DNA from: Macrolepiota albuminosa
Lineage: Eukaryota; Basidiomycota; Agaricomycetes; Agaricales; Agaricaceae
Reading direction: 5' to 3'
Assembly (NCBI GenBank): GCA_027475525.1
Contig: JAMWFC010000060.1
Coordinates: 1,178,001-1,242,000 of the forward strand
DNA: 64,000 bases
Positions 20,860 through 33,799 of the stretch are shown one piece after another. The translations under genes and the position numbers were made by a program. The notes beneath the pieces are model-generated. The model was not told the origin of the DNA, did no database searches, and saw only the letters and a list, made by a program, of their open reading frames with translations. Position 1 is the stretch's first letter, and each line of letters starts with the position of its first letter.

Positions 20860-23800
20860 TTGATCAATTGGGTTCTCCTTTCAACAGGGTCATCACGATG
20901 ACTGATCCTTTTTATCGGCATAATATGCCCCAGGCATCTTTGTCATCTTCAGGGAGAGTCCCAGCGGCTTCTTCCACAAGTCATCCTCACCATTCTGCTT
21001 TTATTTGCGACATGCCTCCGCATATAACCACTTTTCCTCCAGATTCAGCCAACACCTTGGTCTCTGATACACATATAGGTCCTTCAAAACACTTTAGGAT
21101 CATGCTCATTTTTCCCAACCATCTCCAGCTATGCCTCCTTCTCCAGTACCATTTCCTCTTTTATGCCCTCCTTCAGTCTTTTTGCCTCATCAAATTCCTG
21201 TCTCTCGACCTCCTTTGGGTCTTCAGAACAATTTGAATCATCCTTTGCATCCTCAAGTCAATAACAATCTTCCTCAACATTGTCCGATTATTCCTTTGTC
21301 TTGTCCTCCATCAGCTTTCTACAATACAACTCCTGCTCCTGTCATTAATCAAATTCCAAATCGTCCTCCAGATTTCTTTCCCATACCAACATACCAACAC
21401 CACCTGTACATCACCACCAATCCTTTTTAGCAGAATCTCCTCCGCCACAACAATATTATGTTGCACAACAGTGGATTCCGTATCTTAATCCTTTGGCACA
21501 TCAACAGGCTGGATACAATGCATGTCCTCATCAGCAATACATTAATGAACCAGTTTCAAATTTTCCAGATCACACGTACAATTACCACTACAATCCTCCA
21601 GAGCCAATCTGCCTCAACAGACCTCAATCCACACAGATCCTAAACTCCCTCCACTCACCACTATTCCCCGGTTTAATTTGTCAGCTGACTGGGGTCTCTG
21701 GATTAATCCAGTCATGGTGCTAATCGACCATCTTGGATTGAATGGTCATGTTTGCCCCCTTCCACTCCTGGGTGCTCTGTTTGATCCAACATGTTGATTT
21801 GCAATACCTCCTCCTTATCCACCACATGCTACCCAAGAGGATTTGACCAATTATAAGCTTTTTTAGAAGAACAATAACATCTGTTCTTATATTATCTCAG
21901 GACAACTTTCTGCAGAAATCTTCAATTCACTCCCTTTTGTGAGGACAGGCCCTTTCAATTTTCCTATGCATACCACTAGAGATTTGTTAGACTTTCTTTG
22001 GAAGCAATTCAGTGTCAGGAGTGCCATGTCTGCTCAAAGGGTCAAAGATTCTACTTTTTGGCTTACATGTGCTCCAAACACTATCTCTGCCTATGTTTAA
22101 TCCTGGAGGATAGCAGTCAATCAACTATCTACCACCTCTTGGGACTTTATCCAATATGAGAAGATACAGTGTTTCATGGATGGTGTGCCAGATCATCAAG
22201 CTTTTAATGTCCTCAGGAAAGAAGTACGTTGCTCATGAGACAACAATCCTGATGTCCAATTATGCTTAGCAGGGTCACAACCTCTTTCCAAGACACAGAA
22301 CTCTCAATGTTACTCTTCCTTGACACAACCTTCTTCAACACCTGCACAGCATTGCTCTGATGCCATGACCAATTCTAAACAAAGTACTCCACACGATGAG
22401 ACTAAAGATAATCTGAATTGTCCTAAAGCAAATGTAGCCATCTCAGAAGATTCCATGATAGACACTTTTACAGAACTGGTCACAGCCACTCCGACCTTTG
22501 TAAATGACAATCTTGATACTTCTGTATTGTCTTCAATAGCTGAAGAGGAAGAGAATGATACTGATTTCCAGCTTTACATCGATTCTGAGATTGACACCAA
22601 GGAACATGCATCTTACTATGCATTTATGAATTCAACCACACCAGTAGCATTCACAAGTATTACACATCAATTCAACTCCATCCTTGATTCAGGTTGTACA
22701 ATGCATTATCAAAGATCAAAAGTTCTTTTGGACGTACAACAAAGATCAAGCCATACCAGTTGGAATGGCAAACTGTGGCACTTTAATCATGCTAGCAAGG
22801 GGTGAAGTTAGATTCCATGCTTATATCAATGGCAAGATGAGAATTTTAGTCTTAAAGGATTGTCTGCATGCTCTGGACATTCCCATCAATTTACCATCTG
22901 TGGAATTGATGGTCAAGAACAACATGAAGCTCACATTTGAGAAAAAAGTAACTACACTTTATTTACCTAGTACATTGAAGAATCTATCTGGAGAATCTCT
23001 TCAGGTGACAGTTTACAAAAGACTATCATTCTTGCATTGTGATTTCATACAACCAGATTTCCAGACCGAAATCTCTTTTCCAGCTTCAGAGCACACTTCG
23101 GTTTCATTCCCAAAGATTCAACTCATGCCAAATCTGTGGCATCAGAGGCTAGATCACTTGGTGAAGGACATGACAAGAGCAGTCTTGACCAAGAGTTATG
23201 TGACAGGGGTGGATTACAATGGAGCCTTTGAAGACAAACAATGTATTCCGTGCATCATTGAAAAACAGCCAGCAAGGCCATTCAACAATTATGAACATCG
23301 AGCAGGGAACATATGTGAATTATTACACATGGACTCTTGTGGACCATTTCCAACACGTTTTTCAAACAGGAACACCAGCCATTTCCACTTGATTCTTGAT
23401 GATCATTCTAACTTTGAGAGTACAGCATTGTTGTCAAAGAAGAATGCAGCTGTGAAACATTTCAAGAAAGTTCAGGCAGAATGGGAGTTGAAATCTGGCA
23501 ACAAAGTTAAAATTGTTCATTTTGATGGGGCAAAAGAATTGGTGAAAGAAAAGTTGAAAGAGCACTTGGAGGAAAAAGGGATCATTCTACAGGCTATGGT
23601 GCCATATACTTACCAGCAGAATGGCAAGGCAGAAAGATACATTAAAACAATCAAAGATACAGCACAAATACTTATGGCAAAATCTGGCTTACCGCTGTCT
23701 TTCCTTGGAGATGTGATATTAACAGCCCAATATCTTCAAAATCGATTGCCAACATCAACAATCCCAGGGTTAACTACTCCATGCAAAATTCTTGAAGGCT

Positions 23801-26104
23801 ATAAACCTGATTTGTCTCATTTTTGGGTCTGAGGTTGTCAATGCTTCATATTACATCTGAAGGAAACTTGTTGAAAAGGAGATACAAAGAGATTTGAGGT
23901 GATTTTTGTTGGCTATGAAGAAGGTCAATTGGGGTGGAAAGTTCAAGACTTAAATAGAAAATACTATTTTTTGAGAAATGTCATATTCAGTGAGAATGTG
24001 TGAGGGAGGTTGCAACCACATTCTATTTCATGACCATTGGGGTCCGACATATTGACATCACCTACTCACACACCAACATCAACTACCCCCACACCAACCA
24101 TACTACAGTTATCCCTGGGTAGGAAGGGAGACATAGATTTGGATGTATTGCATGAGGAGATCTCTGAATGTCTTCAAAGGCACAGAACTCATACTCTGGC
24201 TGGCCAACAGTATTGGGAGGAGGTTACAAAGAGAAATCAGAAACTAACAAATCTTCGAGCAGATTGCAAAGCATGACTGGAACCTCATCAAGGCTTATCA
24301 GCAATTTTTGATGTTGAATTGTTGTTATATGCATCTAATTTTGATGAAGACATGGAGGATATATCAATTCTTGAGGACTCAACGATACTTGAGTATAAAG
24401 TGTATGTTTTCTATGGTCCTGATTCTTTATCCTTTCATACAGCCAAGATCTATGATCTCAGCAAAGCACCAGAAAATTACAATGAGGCAATAAAGAGATT
24501 GGATAGTGCAGTATGGATGATTGCAATGGAAAAAGAGGTTAAAAGTTTGAAAGAACAAGGTGTGTTTATACCAGCAGACTTACCAAAAGGGAAGAAGGCT
24601 CTTGGAGTGCACTGGGTATATGCATACAAGTATAATCTGGATGGAACAATCATCCAAGGAAAGGAAAAGGCAAGACTCATTGCTCAAGGTTTTAGTCAGA
24701 GACCGGAAGACTATGGTTCAACTTATACTCCGGTTGCAAAAATGACAAGCATCAGGATAACGTTGGCATATGCAGCAATGCATGATCTTGAAATTTTTTT
24801 GTTTGACGTCAAGACAGCATTCTTAAATGCTCTGCTGACACATGACCTATACTGTAAGCAAATTCCAGGATTTCCAGATGAAAATCCTCAAAAAGTCAAC
24901 AAACTTTTTCAAGCAATTTATGGTTCAAAACAATTGTCTAAAGAATGGTATACTCTTTTGTGAAAGGTTTTGGAGGGCATTGGATTAGTCAGATGTGAGG
25001 TAGATCACACGGTATTTCTCGGATAATTCTCCTTGCCACCTCACAAGTTGATTCCAACCTTGAAGAACAGGGACAAACTATTTATTATTATTTGTATTCA
25101 TGTTGACGATGGGCTGAACATTACAAACTCAAAACCACTATACAATTAGATTATCATGGAAATGAACAAGAGTTTCTCTGTCATTGATTCTGCAGTGGCG
25201 TCATTATACTTGGGCATTAGAATCGATTGAGACAGAAAACAGAAAAAGTTATGGCTCTCACAAAAAGGATACATTATAGATCTCTTGATGACATATCACC
25301 TTTTGGAGGCAACACTGTTATTTCTTCCACTTGTTGGCAAACTGGAAGACCTCCCAGAACCACCTCCGGATTCCTTACCAAAAATCATGGACAATGACAT
25401 AAAAGTTCACTATCAACGCTTAGTCAGATCAATCCTATATTTAAGCCTCTGCATGCATCCAGACTTAGCATTCACAGCTATGTCTCTTGGTCAACATAAC
25501 ACCTCTCTGACATGGGCACACCTCCTGGCAGCAAAGCATGTATTGCGATACTTATTGGGAACTCAGGACTATGCACTAGAATATAACTTCACACATCCCA
25601 TCTCAGGAAATCAATCCCAACTACTCCTTCCTGCAGATTTTAGGGCAGTAAATGCTGATTGGGCATTGGATCCATTGACAAGGAAAAGTGTAATGGGATA
25701 TGCATTCTTCATGTATTCAAGCCTTCTCAAGGTCTTCGGTCAGACAACAAACTACCACTCTTTCTTCAACAGAAGCAGAATATATGGCATTGTCACATGC
25801 TCTTTGAGAAGCCATTTCAACTTGGTATTTCTTAACAGCACTGGATTTACCAGCTCCACAGCCTTTTCTCATATACTGTGACAACAAGAGTGCCCTGGAT
25901 ATTGCCAACTCGGATTCAATCACGTCTCATTCAAAACACATTGACATCAGGTACCATTTTATACATGAACATCTCAATATGGGCTCGTTCAAGACATTCT
26001 GGATATCAACATCAAACATGATTGCAGACATACTTACTAAGGCATTACCAAAAGAATTACACAACAAGTTTGTATCTTTGCTAGGACTCATCACATGTGT
26101 ATAA
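20860..26104 (+). pseudogene. Copia element 2 Gag-Pol remains
   Basis: The Gag part (about 20860-22300) is Pro/Gln-rich and broken. A protease motif DSGCT is near 22688. Integrase (22840-23832) has LWHQRLDHL, CIPCIIEKQ, LLHMDSCGP, VHFDGAKEL and YQQNGKAERYI. Reverse transcriptase (about 24480-25150) has LFDVKTAFLNA and, after a frame break, CIHVDDGL. RNase H (about 25650-26100) has NADWALDP, a broken SSTEAEY region, YCDNKSALDIA and MIADILTKALP. At least five frame breaks or stops separate these blocks. No product is expected. Confidence 0.9.
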
Positions 26105-26138
26105 TTTGTTGGTGCCCACATTATCGCTGATGGGGTTG

Positions 26139-26353
26139 TGTTGACCAGAAAGGTCTATTGGGTCAGCTGATATATGTGGTCATGTGATGATGAAAGTGAA
26201 TTCATGTCAATGCATCCACTAGCCTCAGTTGTTCTCTCTATCATTACAGACAGACATCTGAGGTGGTGAGCATGATTTTTCTTAATTAAGTATTATTCTA
26301 ATAGCCTACACTATAGCTCTTCTCTGTCTGTAGGCTCTCACTTTAGTCCAGCA
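26139..26353 (+). repeat. Copia element 2, 3' LTR
   Basis: 215 bp. Several differences from the 5' LTR are C/T or G/A transitions, and it lacks the 68-bp internal duplication. Confidence 0.9.
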
Positions 26354-26359
26354 CATCCA

Positions 26360-26980
26360 TGCTTGTGTGGCGCTGTGTGGTGGTATGGGGATAAGAGGGG
26401 ATAGTTGCATTACATGTTTGTATTTGTTGAGATCATGATGGAGGAAATTGTGTCAATGATGGCAATCAAAAACCTCCATCCCCACATTTGGGTGCTAGGT
26501 AGATGAATAGGCTGCACCGGCATCCATATTGTCTCATGAACCTGGCCTCTTCCAGGGAGAGCGTGTGAGAGTTGTGACACTTTGTGGCTGGAAGTGATAG
26601 TGATCTTTTCAGACTGTTGGTTACTAGGCTGTAGCTTATTGATCGACCACTGCCATGATAGAGAAGAGAGTCAGTTGTGTCTCTGGATGGTCATGCTCAT
26701 AAACAGACATGGATTATAATCAATTGTCAGATGCCATGGAACCTGCACCATGGTGTGGTCAGAAAAGGAAATCTGGCGGATGCTGCAGACAAAAAGCTCA
26801 CTCCAATTAAAACAATCCCATTGCTGCTCAGAGTTGGTGGCAGAACCGGACAAACAGCTACACGTGTGAACTATCCAAACCTTACCACCCCACCTGGCCC
26901 ATGTGTGCACACCAACTCTCTCTCCCCATGTCCTCACATCCTCCCTCACAGTCCCTCTCCATCTCTCCATCCCCTCACAC
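26360..26980. other. Non-coding, nothing recognised
   Basis: Flank of Copia element 2; no supported gene or repeat. Confidence 0.4.
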
Positions 26981-26987
26981 CTCTTTT

Positions 26988-27190
26988 CACTGCTGGTGCT
27001 GAAAGGTATTTCCATTGGAAAAAGTAGAAAAGAAACATGTTATACCATTTCCCATGTACCATTTTCTGGAAGAAAAAGTCTTTAAACAAAGCAAAGTGCC
27101 TTTTTCTATCCGAAATTGGCACTTTGGAAATGGTCTAACATGTTTCTTTTACACTTTTTTCAATGGAAACATTTTTCAGTGCCAGCAGTG
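26988..27190. mobile_element. CACT-type MITE, copy 2
   Basis: 203-bp near-palindrome of the same family as 19436-19637. It starts CACTGCTGGTGCTGAAA and its inverted 3' end reads CACTGCTGGCACTGAAA. TTT flanks both sides (26985-26987 and 27191-27193). Confidence 0.7.
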
Positions 27191-27274
27191 TTTGTCTCCG
27201 CCCTGACTCTCCGACAGACTCCGCTCCTACCGATCCAACTTTATTTCCCATCAAATGTCCTGACTAGGCAAAGG

Positions 27275-27610
27275 TCTACTAACCTGCCTCTGATTGCACT
27301 GCCTCCATTCCAATGGCAACAAAATGTTCTTTCACTGTCAGGCTTTCACGCTTTTCATGCTTTCACAATGAGGACAATTGTGGATCTTTATTTTTCTCCG
27401 GTCACGTGTATTGTTTAAATGGGTCTGTCTCTGATTGCACTGCCTCCTATTGAATAGCAACAAAATTTCCTTTCACTGTCAGGCTTTCACAATGAGGACA
27501 ATTGTCCATTTTCTCCGGTCCTGTGTATTGTTCAAACGGATCCCGCCTCTGATTGAACTGCCTCCAATAGCAACAAAACTTCCTTTCACTGTCAGGCTTA
27601 AACATCTTTT
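27275..27610 (+). repeat. Imperfect tandem repeat, three units of ~120 bp
   Basis: CCTCTGATTG(C/A)ACTGCCTCC, GCAACAAAA(T/C)TTCCTTTCACTG and CAGGCTT recur at about 27284, 27430 and 27545. The first two units also share ACAATGAGGACAATTGT and CTCCGGTC. Non-coding. Confidence 0.75.
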
Positions 27611-27789
27611 AAACGGCTTGTTGGGATTGGATTCTATATCCCTCTTGTTATCGCAACTCGACCATATTTCCTTTTATATTTCTCTACTTACTAATATTAA
27701 AATTTCGCTTGAGCATGCCTCAGTCGCTTACCATTTCGTGTGGTCGTCTCTGAGGTATGCATATTTACAATAAAACCCAACTCACTTAC

Positions 27790-28200
27790 TGATTAAAGTC
27801 TACCAAGTTATACGTACTCTCTGTTAACACAGCTGATATGTCTGTCCATCATGTGCATCAGGCTGCCAAGGCAGGAAGGTTCTCAAGTTAGGATACTTTC
27901 CATCGAATAAATAGAGTCTATTTGCAACCCCGAGTTTTTGCTACTTGTAGTGCAAGCGAATAATTACTGAGTGAAAGTTCTTGGCGTGATTGACGTGTGC
28001 CATCACCCATGACTCGCCGTTATCAGCAGCGACATCCTGGATCCATGGCTGGTAAAGATCATCGTTGCTGCTCATGGTCATGTGAATTCAAGAATGGGTG
28101 ATGACGTGACACGGTGGTGAGAATCAAAGTGAGCCAAAAAGCACAACGTCGCGTTGCTTGATATGGATTCCAAGATCTAGAATAGATCAAGGTTTTTCTG
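27790..28200. other. Non-coding; short match to 57450-57500
   Basis: AGGTTCTCAAGTTAGGATA followed by TTTCCATC at about 27876-27912 recurs at about 57465-57495, next to the duplicated first exon of the membrane-protein gene. This may be a shared remnant of the same duplicated region. Confidence 0.4.
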
Positions 28201-28204
28201 TGCA

Positions 28205-28815
28205 GCGGACTATGTGTGGGAAAAATGTCTTCGATTTTTGCCATCATGTGACTGTGTTTGTTCTCGTTGCCATTACTTTCTTCAGGTAAGCATGGGAATA
28301 ATGTCTTCGATTTTTAACGTCATGTGATACTACCGTTCGCTGTATGGTTACAGATATGTGTAAGAATAATGTCTTCACTTTTTAACGTCATGTGATACTA
28401 CCGTACATCTGTACAGTTACAGAGATGCGTGGGAATAATGTCTTTGATTTTTAACGTCATGTGATACTACCATACATCTGTACAGTTACAGACATGCATG
28501 GGAATAATGTCTTCGATTTTTAATGTCATGTGATACTACCGTTCGTCTGTACGGTTACTTAGTCAGCAGTAGACCATGTACGCGTAGGAGTAATGTCTTC
28601 ACTTTTTAACGTCATGTGATACTACCGTTTGCTGTACGGTTACAGAGATGCATGGGAATAATGTCTTCAATTTTTAACGTCATGTGATACTACCGTTCAT
28701 CTGTATAGTTACAGAGATGCATGGGAATAATGTCTTCGATTTTTAACATCATGTGATACTAGTACGGTTACATATATGTGTGGGAATAGTGTCTTCCCTT
28801 TTGAACGTCATTTGT
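28205..28815 (+). repeat. ~70-bp minisatellite, about nine units
   Basis: Each unit contains GGGAATAATGTCTTCGATTT, TTAACGTCATGTGATACTACC and a (C)TGTACGGTTACAGA(G/T)ATG end. Units start near 28213, 28288, 28360, 28430, 28500, 28585, 28655, 28726 and 28778. One junction has a short extra segment (about 28558-28580). No frame runs through the array. Confidence 0.85.
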
Positions 28816-28829
28816 TCCGTAGCTTTACT

Positions 28830-29370
28830 ATGTTAATATTTGATATCTACATATGCCAGAATGTAGCCACGGTTGGGTCTGTTTTAACACAATCTCTACA
28901 CCCACTCGGTCCATAATGTTCCAAATTTATTTGGCTGACGTTCTTTCCCTGCCAGATGTATTGGATGTCCAGTCGACACATAGATCCAGCGGTCTCTGAA
29001 AAATAGGCCTATTTCGGTGACTAAATGTGAGTCTTTCTATGTCCTGCCTGGTACAGGCACGACAGGACACGATATTAGATCACAGATAATAGCCACCACG
29101 CGAAAACCATATATCGGAGCAGACACATGCATTATGACTTATTTCCTTGGCTGCCTTCTGTGGAGAGTGATCCCTGAATACCAGTGCTGATATACCCCCC
29201 GAAAGATTCGGCATATCACCACTATCTAATGAACACCTATTGTCACTTGAGAGGTCTGTTATCCAGCGCAATAGATATATGACAACAAATCATTGATTTA
29301 CTAGATCATGGCAATTACTGATTTCGACAGTCTGCCATGCGACAAGCCATCATTATGACCGATTATTAAT
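28830..29370. other. Non-coding, nothing recognised
   Basis: No supported gene or repeat. Confidence 0.4.
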
Positions 29371-29378
29371 GCGCCACG

Positions 29379-29532
29379 GCTTAACATGGAGCAACAATGG
29401 GCTATGCTCAAAGTTAAATATTCTTATTCAGACTCTTCCGACAGTTATTCGGATTGCTTAACATGGAGCAACAATGGGCTATGCTCAAAGTTAAATATTC
29501 TTATTCAGACTCTTCCGACAGTTATTCGGATT
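29379..29532. repeat. 77-bp tandem duplication 2
   Basis: Perfect copies at 29379-29455 and 29456-29532, with mismatching bases on both outer sides. Contains an ATG opening twice. Confidence 0.95.
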
Positions 29533-30474
29533 CCAATACTACTTACTTCAGACTCTACTCTGAATAGTATGCGTTTTCTCATGGTCGTTCACCGTCACTG
29601 TTTCTATATCTCTTATTGATGTGTTTGTGACGAATACAGGTCGCCACCACCGTATCATTGACATCATGATTCCAAGTATCTCCTTGCCTAAGCAGAGGTA
29701 TTTATATGCTTCGTTTCCCAAAAACAAGGCGTGTACTACTCGATTTGATGTCTTCTCCAATCCGAGCTTCTCTACGTTGTCCCACTATTTTTTCCTTTAT
29801 GTCTTTATCCGCTCCCTCGTGTGCCCCTTGGTGGTGCTCCTCCCTCTAAGTATGATGGCAGAGACGACTCGGCACACTACGACCCTTACCAGCAAGACAT
29901 TCGCTGTTTAAGCGGCCGTTGTGCATTGACAAGCCATAATCTAGAGTGCTCCCGGGATGCTTGTATAATGATGTTATGGACTTCAGCATTTTCAAATGCT
30001 GTTACGGACTGGGGTTTTGTTGTTTGCACTAGCAAGACATATGGTCAAAGACACCCAACACGTTCTTTCATCCTCAATTTACTACCACATGGAGCACTAC
30101 CGCGATATCCTATTGTGGCGCCCTCACACATCCTCCCATCGCCCCTCTGGTATCAAGATGCGTGCCATGTCTTGTCAGGGGATTCTCCAGGTGACAGAGA
30201 GGTATTCAGATGTGCTGTATCACATTAGACCCGCTCATCTTGTTTTTCTGTATGTTTTGACCTCTTGGTTCGCTCGTTCATTGACCTTGAGTCAGGAGCT
30301 ATACGCATCGTGACAAACGGACCCATCTCACAACAAAAGCTTTTGATGTACGAGGAATTCTCATTGCCGCCTTCCATACTCACGAAAATCAACAGCTTGA
30401 TGAAGTTTGGACTTACTTGGATGCTTCGAAAGAGGTCGAGTAGAACACAAAGCTCATCATTGCCAAACATATAG
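29463..30474 (+). CDS. Possible multi-exon gene, unknown function
   Basis: The ATG (29386 in the first duplicate, 29463 in the second) opens an acidic, Ser/Tyr-rich segment (YSYSDSSDSYSDS). Collapsing the 77-bp duplication leaves it open to about 29572, where GTATGC could be a donor. Later open blocks are 29690-29911 (RYLYASFPKNKACTTRFDVF), 29996-30313 and 30265-30474 (SGAIRIVTNGPISQQKLLMY). I cannot place the splice sites with confidence and do not recognise the family. It may be a pseudogene. Confidence 0.3.
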
Positions 30475-30985
30475 TACGCTGTGAGCCTAACAAGCCTGAT
30501 TTCACTTCATGTGGAAAGGATTTGGTACGTGAAGTGTTCTTGACAATCGAACTTGCTCAATGTTATGTGCAGTGCGGCAACGTAACAATACCTCATCAAG
30601 TAGATCTGGGCATAGTCAAGGCCAATATTTTCATGCTTGACTAGAGGTATGTTTGCTTTATGCATATTGAAACACTCATACTAAACATTCTGTTTCTAGT
30701 TATTTTTATTGTAGTTAGTAGAATATCTATATATACATTCTATACCCATAGCTGGACGTCAAGACTAAACACACGCTGCTGGGTTTATGCGGTGTTCGGT
30801 GTCCACCATCATTGGAGCCTTAGGTGCAATTCTCATGAGGAACATTGAATGGTACGTCGTCTTTGCTCTATTGTCAGTAAAGCTCTTATAGATTAAACGT
30901 CTTTAGTGGAACGGTTTCATAATAATAGTAGAAGACCCTTTATTAATCATTTGTATCGGTGCAGCTAATAATTACATTAATACTT

Positions 30986-31195
30986 CACTACTGAGGCCAT
31001 AATTTGTTTCTTATCAAAAAAAGGGCAAAGAAAACTGTTGCCTGTTTTGTAGCTAGGTTTTACAATAGAAACCAGCAAATTTCCTCTGTCCGAAGACTTT
31101 TTTCTATTGGAAATTGATACATTGAAAATGGCATAACAGTTTTCCTTTTCACTTTTTTTTTTTTTTCAAGAAAACACAATTGGGTGCCATTAGTG
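30986..31195. mobile_element. CACT-type MITE, copy 3
   Basis: 210-bp diverged member of the family at 19436 and 26988. It starts CACTACTGAGGC and its inverted end reads CACTAATGGCACCC. CTT flanks both sides. AAGAAAACTGTTGCC and its inverse counterpart GGCATAACAGTTTTCC show the long terminal repeats. Confidence 0.7.
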
Positions 31196-31590
31196 CTTAC
31201 TACTAGTCAACCGTTCATATTTTCGTATATAATGTCTTTATGCCAACCTGGATCGTCAACGTTCAGCTAACTGAGCTTTATTGCCAGTAGATAAAAGGAT
31301 TACCAAAACACCTTAATCGGTATCATAGTATCATGATTTGTTATTCCCCTACACTGCTTAATACTTCAAGTTTCTGATTGTGATAACATAGGCTTGTTAA
31401 ATACAATTGATTATTAGCATGTCTAAGTCATCCAATCACTTATAATGTCCGCAATGAAACATTGTCGGTATCACACCATCCTGATGTATAGCCCGTTAGT
31501 CCAATGTAGTACACTATCTACATCTGTAGTACACTATATACAACGTTCAACCATATACAATGTACAACATTTAGGGTTGCGAGCAAGAAA

Positions 31591-33788
31591 TTACGATAGG
31601 GGCCTCCTCCCAACCTCATCTTCCTCCTCCGTCTCTCCCACGGTCGTTGTCGCTGCTGCTTCCGCTTCAACCATTGCCACTGTTGCCACTGCCCCTCTGC
31701 CCATCATTGCTGCCATCACTGTAGCTTCACCCGCCTCCGCTGTTGTCATTTCTTCTTCTAAAGTTGATATCAACATCGCGATTATTTCATTCTGTGTTGG
31801 CATAGGCTGGCCAGCGTCCGCTGCCACTTCTATCCAAGTTCCCGGTGTCACTGTATTCCTGCATCGGTGCGCTGCTAACAGACCTCCCAACTGATCGATT
31901 CCTTGCGTAATCTCTGGTGGGATCTGCTGGGGCAGCCCTTGCTGGATGAGGGTGAACGCCGAGGAACTACCATCCAATAACAGTTGGTACTCGTGCACCA
32001 TTCCTGGGTGTGAAGATGTATCAGGTATATGGTATGGGACATAGGGTCACTTACACATAACATCTTTATGGGACGACGCCAACATGTTCAACAGCCAGTT
32101 CCTCCTCCTTAAAATCCATGGCTGTGCCGCCTCCACTTGCCGTATCGCCTGTTGTACCTCCTCTATCTCCAATGCCCCAGGTGCCACATTGTCCGACCCT
32201 TGATTCTCGATATTCTCTACTCGTGCTCACAAACCAGCCAACTCGTCTTCGATAGCCACATGTGCCACTAAAGCGGCATCCCTGTCTCCAAATGCTCTGT
32301 CTCTGTCACAAATAGCCGCATTCCTCTCTTCCTGCATGGCCTCCCAAGCGCGTCGTTCCCGCTGAAGATCCTCTCGTGTGTGGTGCAGCTGTAATGTTAC
32401 CTGGTACCCATTTGCCATGGCCTCCTGCAACTGCTGGCACGTTTCCTCATCAATAGACAATTGGGCAGGTATTGGGGGGATTTCACGGATATCCGACATG
32501 TCCAAGCTTGGGGATCTCCACGCATGCTTGTACCCTATTATCTCCACCGACTCGGTCGAAGCTCGGCGCTTCCCTTTGTCCTGTTGCAGAGACGATGCTT
32601 CCACCCTTCCTCCTTGCGACGAACCCTCAGTCTGCGCCTCAACCGACCCCACATCCTTCGATGAACCCTCAGGCCATGCTCCACTTGACTCCTCGCCCTT
32701 TGACCTGGGCACATTACCCACACTCGATGACTTTGTATTCACGTATCCACACACACGATTAAATAATATCGAACCCAAATTCCTTGCCTCTCTGAAGTAT
32801 GGCTCCGGCGATGCTCGGTGCTTTCCCTTATCATGCTGAGCTGTCAGCGCTTCCTCCATCAATGCAGGTGAAGCTCTGCGCTTCCCCTTATCCTGCTGTG
32901 TAGTCGACGTCTTCGCCTTCCTTCCTCTCGATGAACTCCCAGCCTGTGCCCCACTCGACTCCTCAGCCCTCGATCTGGATGCACTAGCCAACTGGCTCAG
33001 CACCCAGGTCATGTCCCACCCCTGTTCTTTGCTCATGCAAGATGCCTTCCATGCCTGAGCCACGGAGCATTGCTCATGCTGGGCTCGACAGGAAACACAC
33101 ACGGAATTATCCCTGCGAGATTTTGCCACTGGTGCCTCGAATTTGCATGGTTCACCTTGACATGAGCATAACGAGCACTGGTGATGGTTAGGATGCGTGA
33201 CTGGGCCAGGAGAACACTCACAGGACCCTTGTTCTGACACCACTTGAGGGTGGGAGGGCCACGGTGCCAGTTTTGGGCCACGGCAAATTGCTCCGGTGTC
33301 ACATTGGCTTGAGGGATCTGCTTCGTTTCTGGGACTTGCTGTACCTGACCGGGCCTGAGAACAGGCTGTTCAGTACGCGTCAACAAGCTCGCAGCAGGTG
33401 CTGATTGGACTGAGCTGCTTGGACCGGCTGTCTGCATGCTCCTCTCTGGTGCCAATGGGTCGGATGTCAGTGTCGATGAACTTGATCCCATAGACCGGCC
33501 TGCCATCTCTGGGGGGTCCTCTCTGGTGCCAATGGGTCGGATGTCAGTGTCGATGAACTTGATCCCATAGACCGGCCTGCCATCTCTGGGGGGAGAGAGC
33601 GTGCCTGGTGAGTATGCAGACATGCCAGGAAACTACTTACGCTGCTGGAAAAGGGCTGCTATCCACCACTCGTCTAGACGGCACTCGTATATTTCTTGGT
33701 GCTCCTCATAGCGTAGCCATGAAGCAGTTGAGTTATCACCAGGCAGGGGTGGCGTAGGTGAACGGTTAGGGGTAGAGTGGCACGACAT
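31591..33788 (-). pseudogene. Cysteine-rich, coiled-coil protein of unknown function
   Basis: Minus strand. Exon 1 runs 33788-33641 from an ATG (SPTPPLPGD, YECRLDEWWIAALFQQ). After removing one 77-bp duplicate, a 55-nt intron with a CTCTCTCCCCCCAG acceptor leads in frame to exon 2 (to 33241, PPTLK). A 63-nt intron then leads to exon 3 (33177 on), giving CSLCSCQGEPCKF and CVSCRAQHEQC, a probable two-part zinc-binding cluster. Three DKGKRRAS-type basic motifs follow, then a coiled coil (REDLQRERRAWEAMQEERNA). A TGA at 32227-32229 interrupts, after which the frame stays open (ARVENIENQG to SHKDVM). A last block (32001-31591) has LLLDGSSSAFTLIQQGLPQQ. The layout resembles a basidiomycete family known only as hypothetical proteins. 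The final junction is unresolved. Confidence 0.55.
33440..33593. repeat. 77-bp tandem duplication 3
   Basis: Perfect copies at 33440-33516 and 33517-33593. It lies in exon 2 of the cysteine-rich gene. Removing one copy yields a normal 55-nt first intron and an in-frame join. Confidence 0.95.
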
Positions 33789-33799
33789 AGTCAAAGAAG

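Larger units (their letters stand above)
20491..26353 (+). mobile_element. Ty1/Copia LTR retrotransposon, decayed
   Basis: The 5' LTR is 20491-20773 and the 3' LTR 26139-26353, both TGTTGACCAG...AGTCCAGCA, flanked by CATCC (20486-20490 and 26354-26358). The PBS after the 5' LTR is again GGTTATGGGC, matching the initiator tRNA-Met anticodon arm. The interior has Copia order but many stops and frame changes. It is AT-richer than Copia element 1, as expected of an older copy. Confidence 0.9.

Noticed and set aside
27275..28815. CRISPR array
   Set aside because: The units are 70-120 bp imperfect tandem repeats without unique spacers, in a eukaryotic context.
31621..31900. Plus-strand Ala/Ser/Thr-rich protein at 31445-31894
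   Set aside because: It is the antisense of the C-terminal exon of the minus-strand cysteine-rich gene, whose frame continues a longer recognisable protein.
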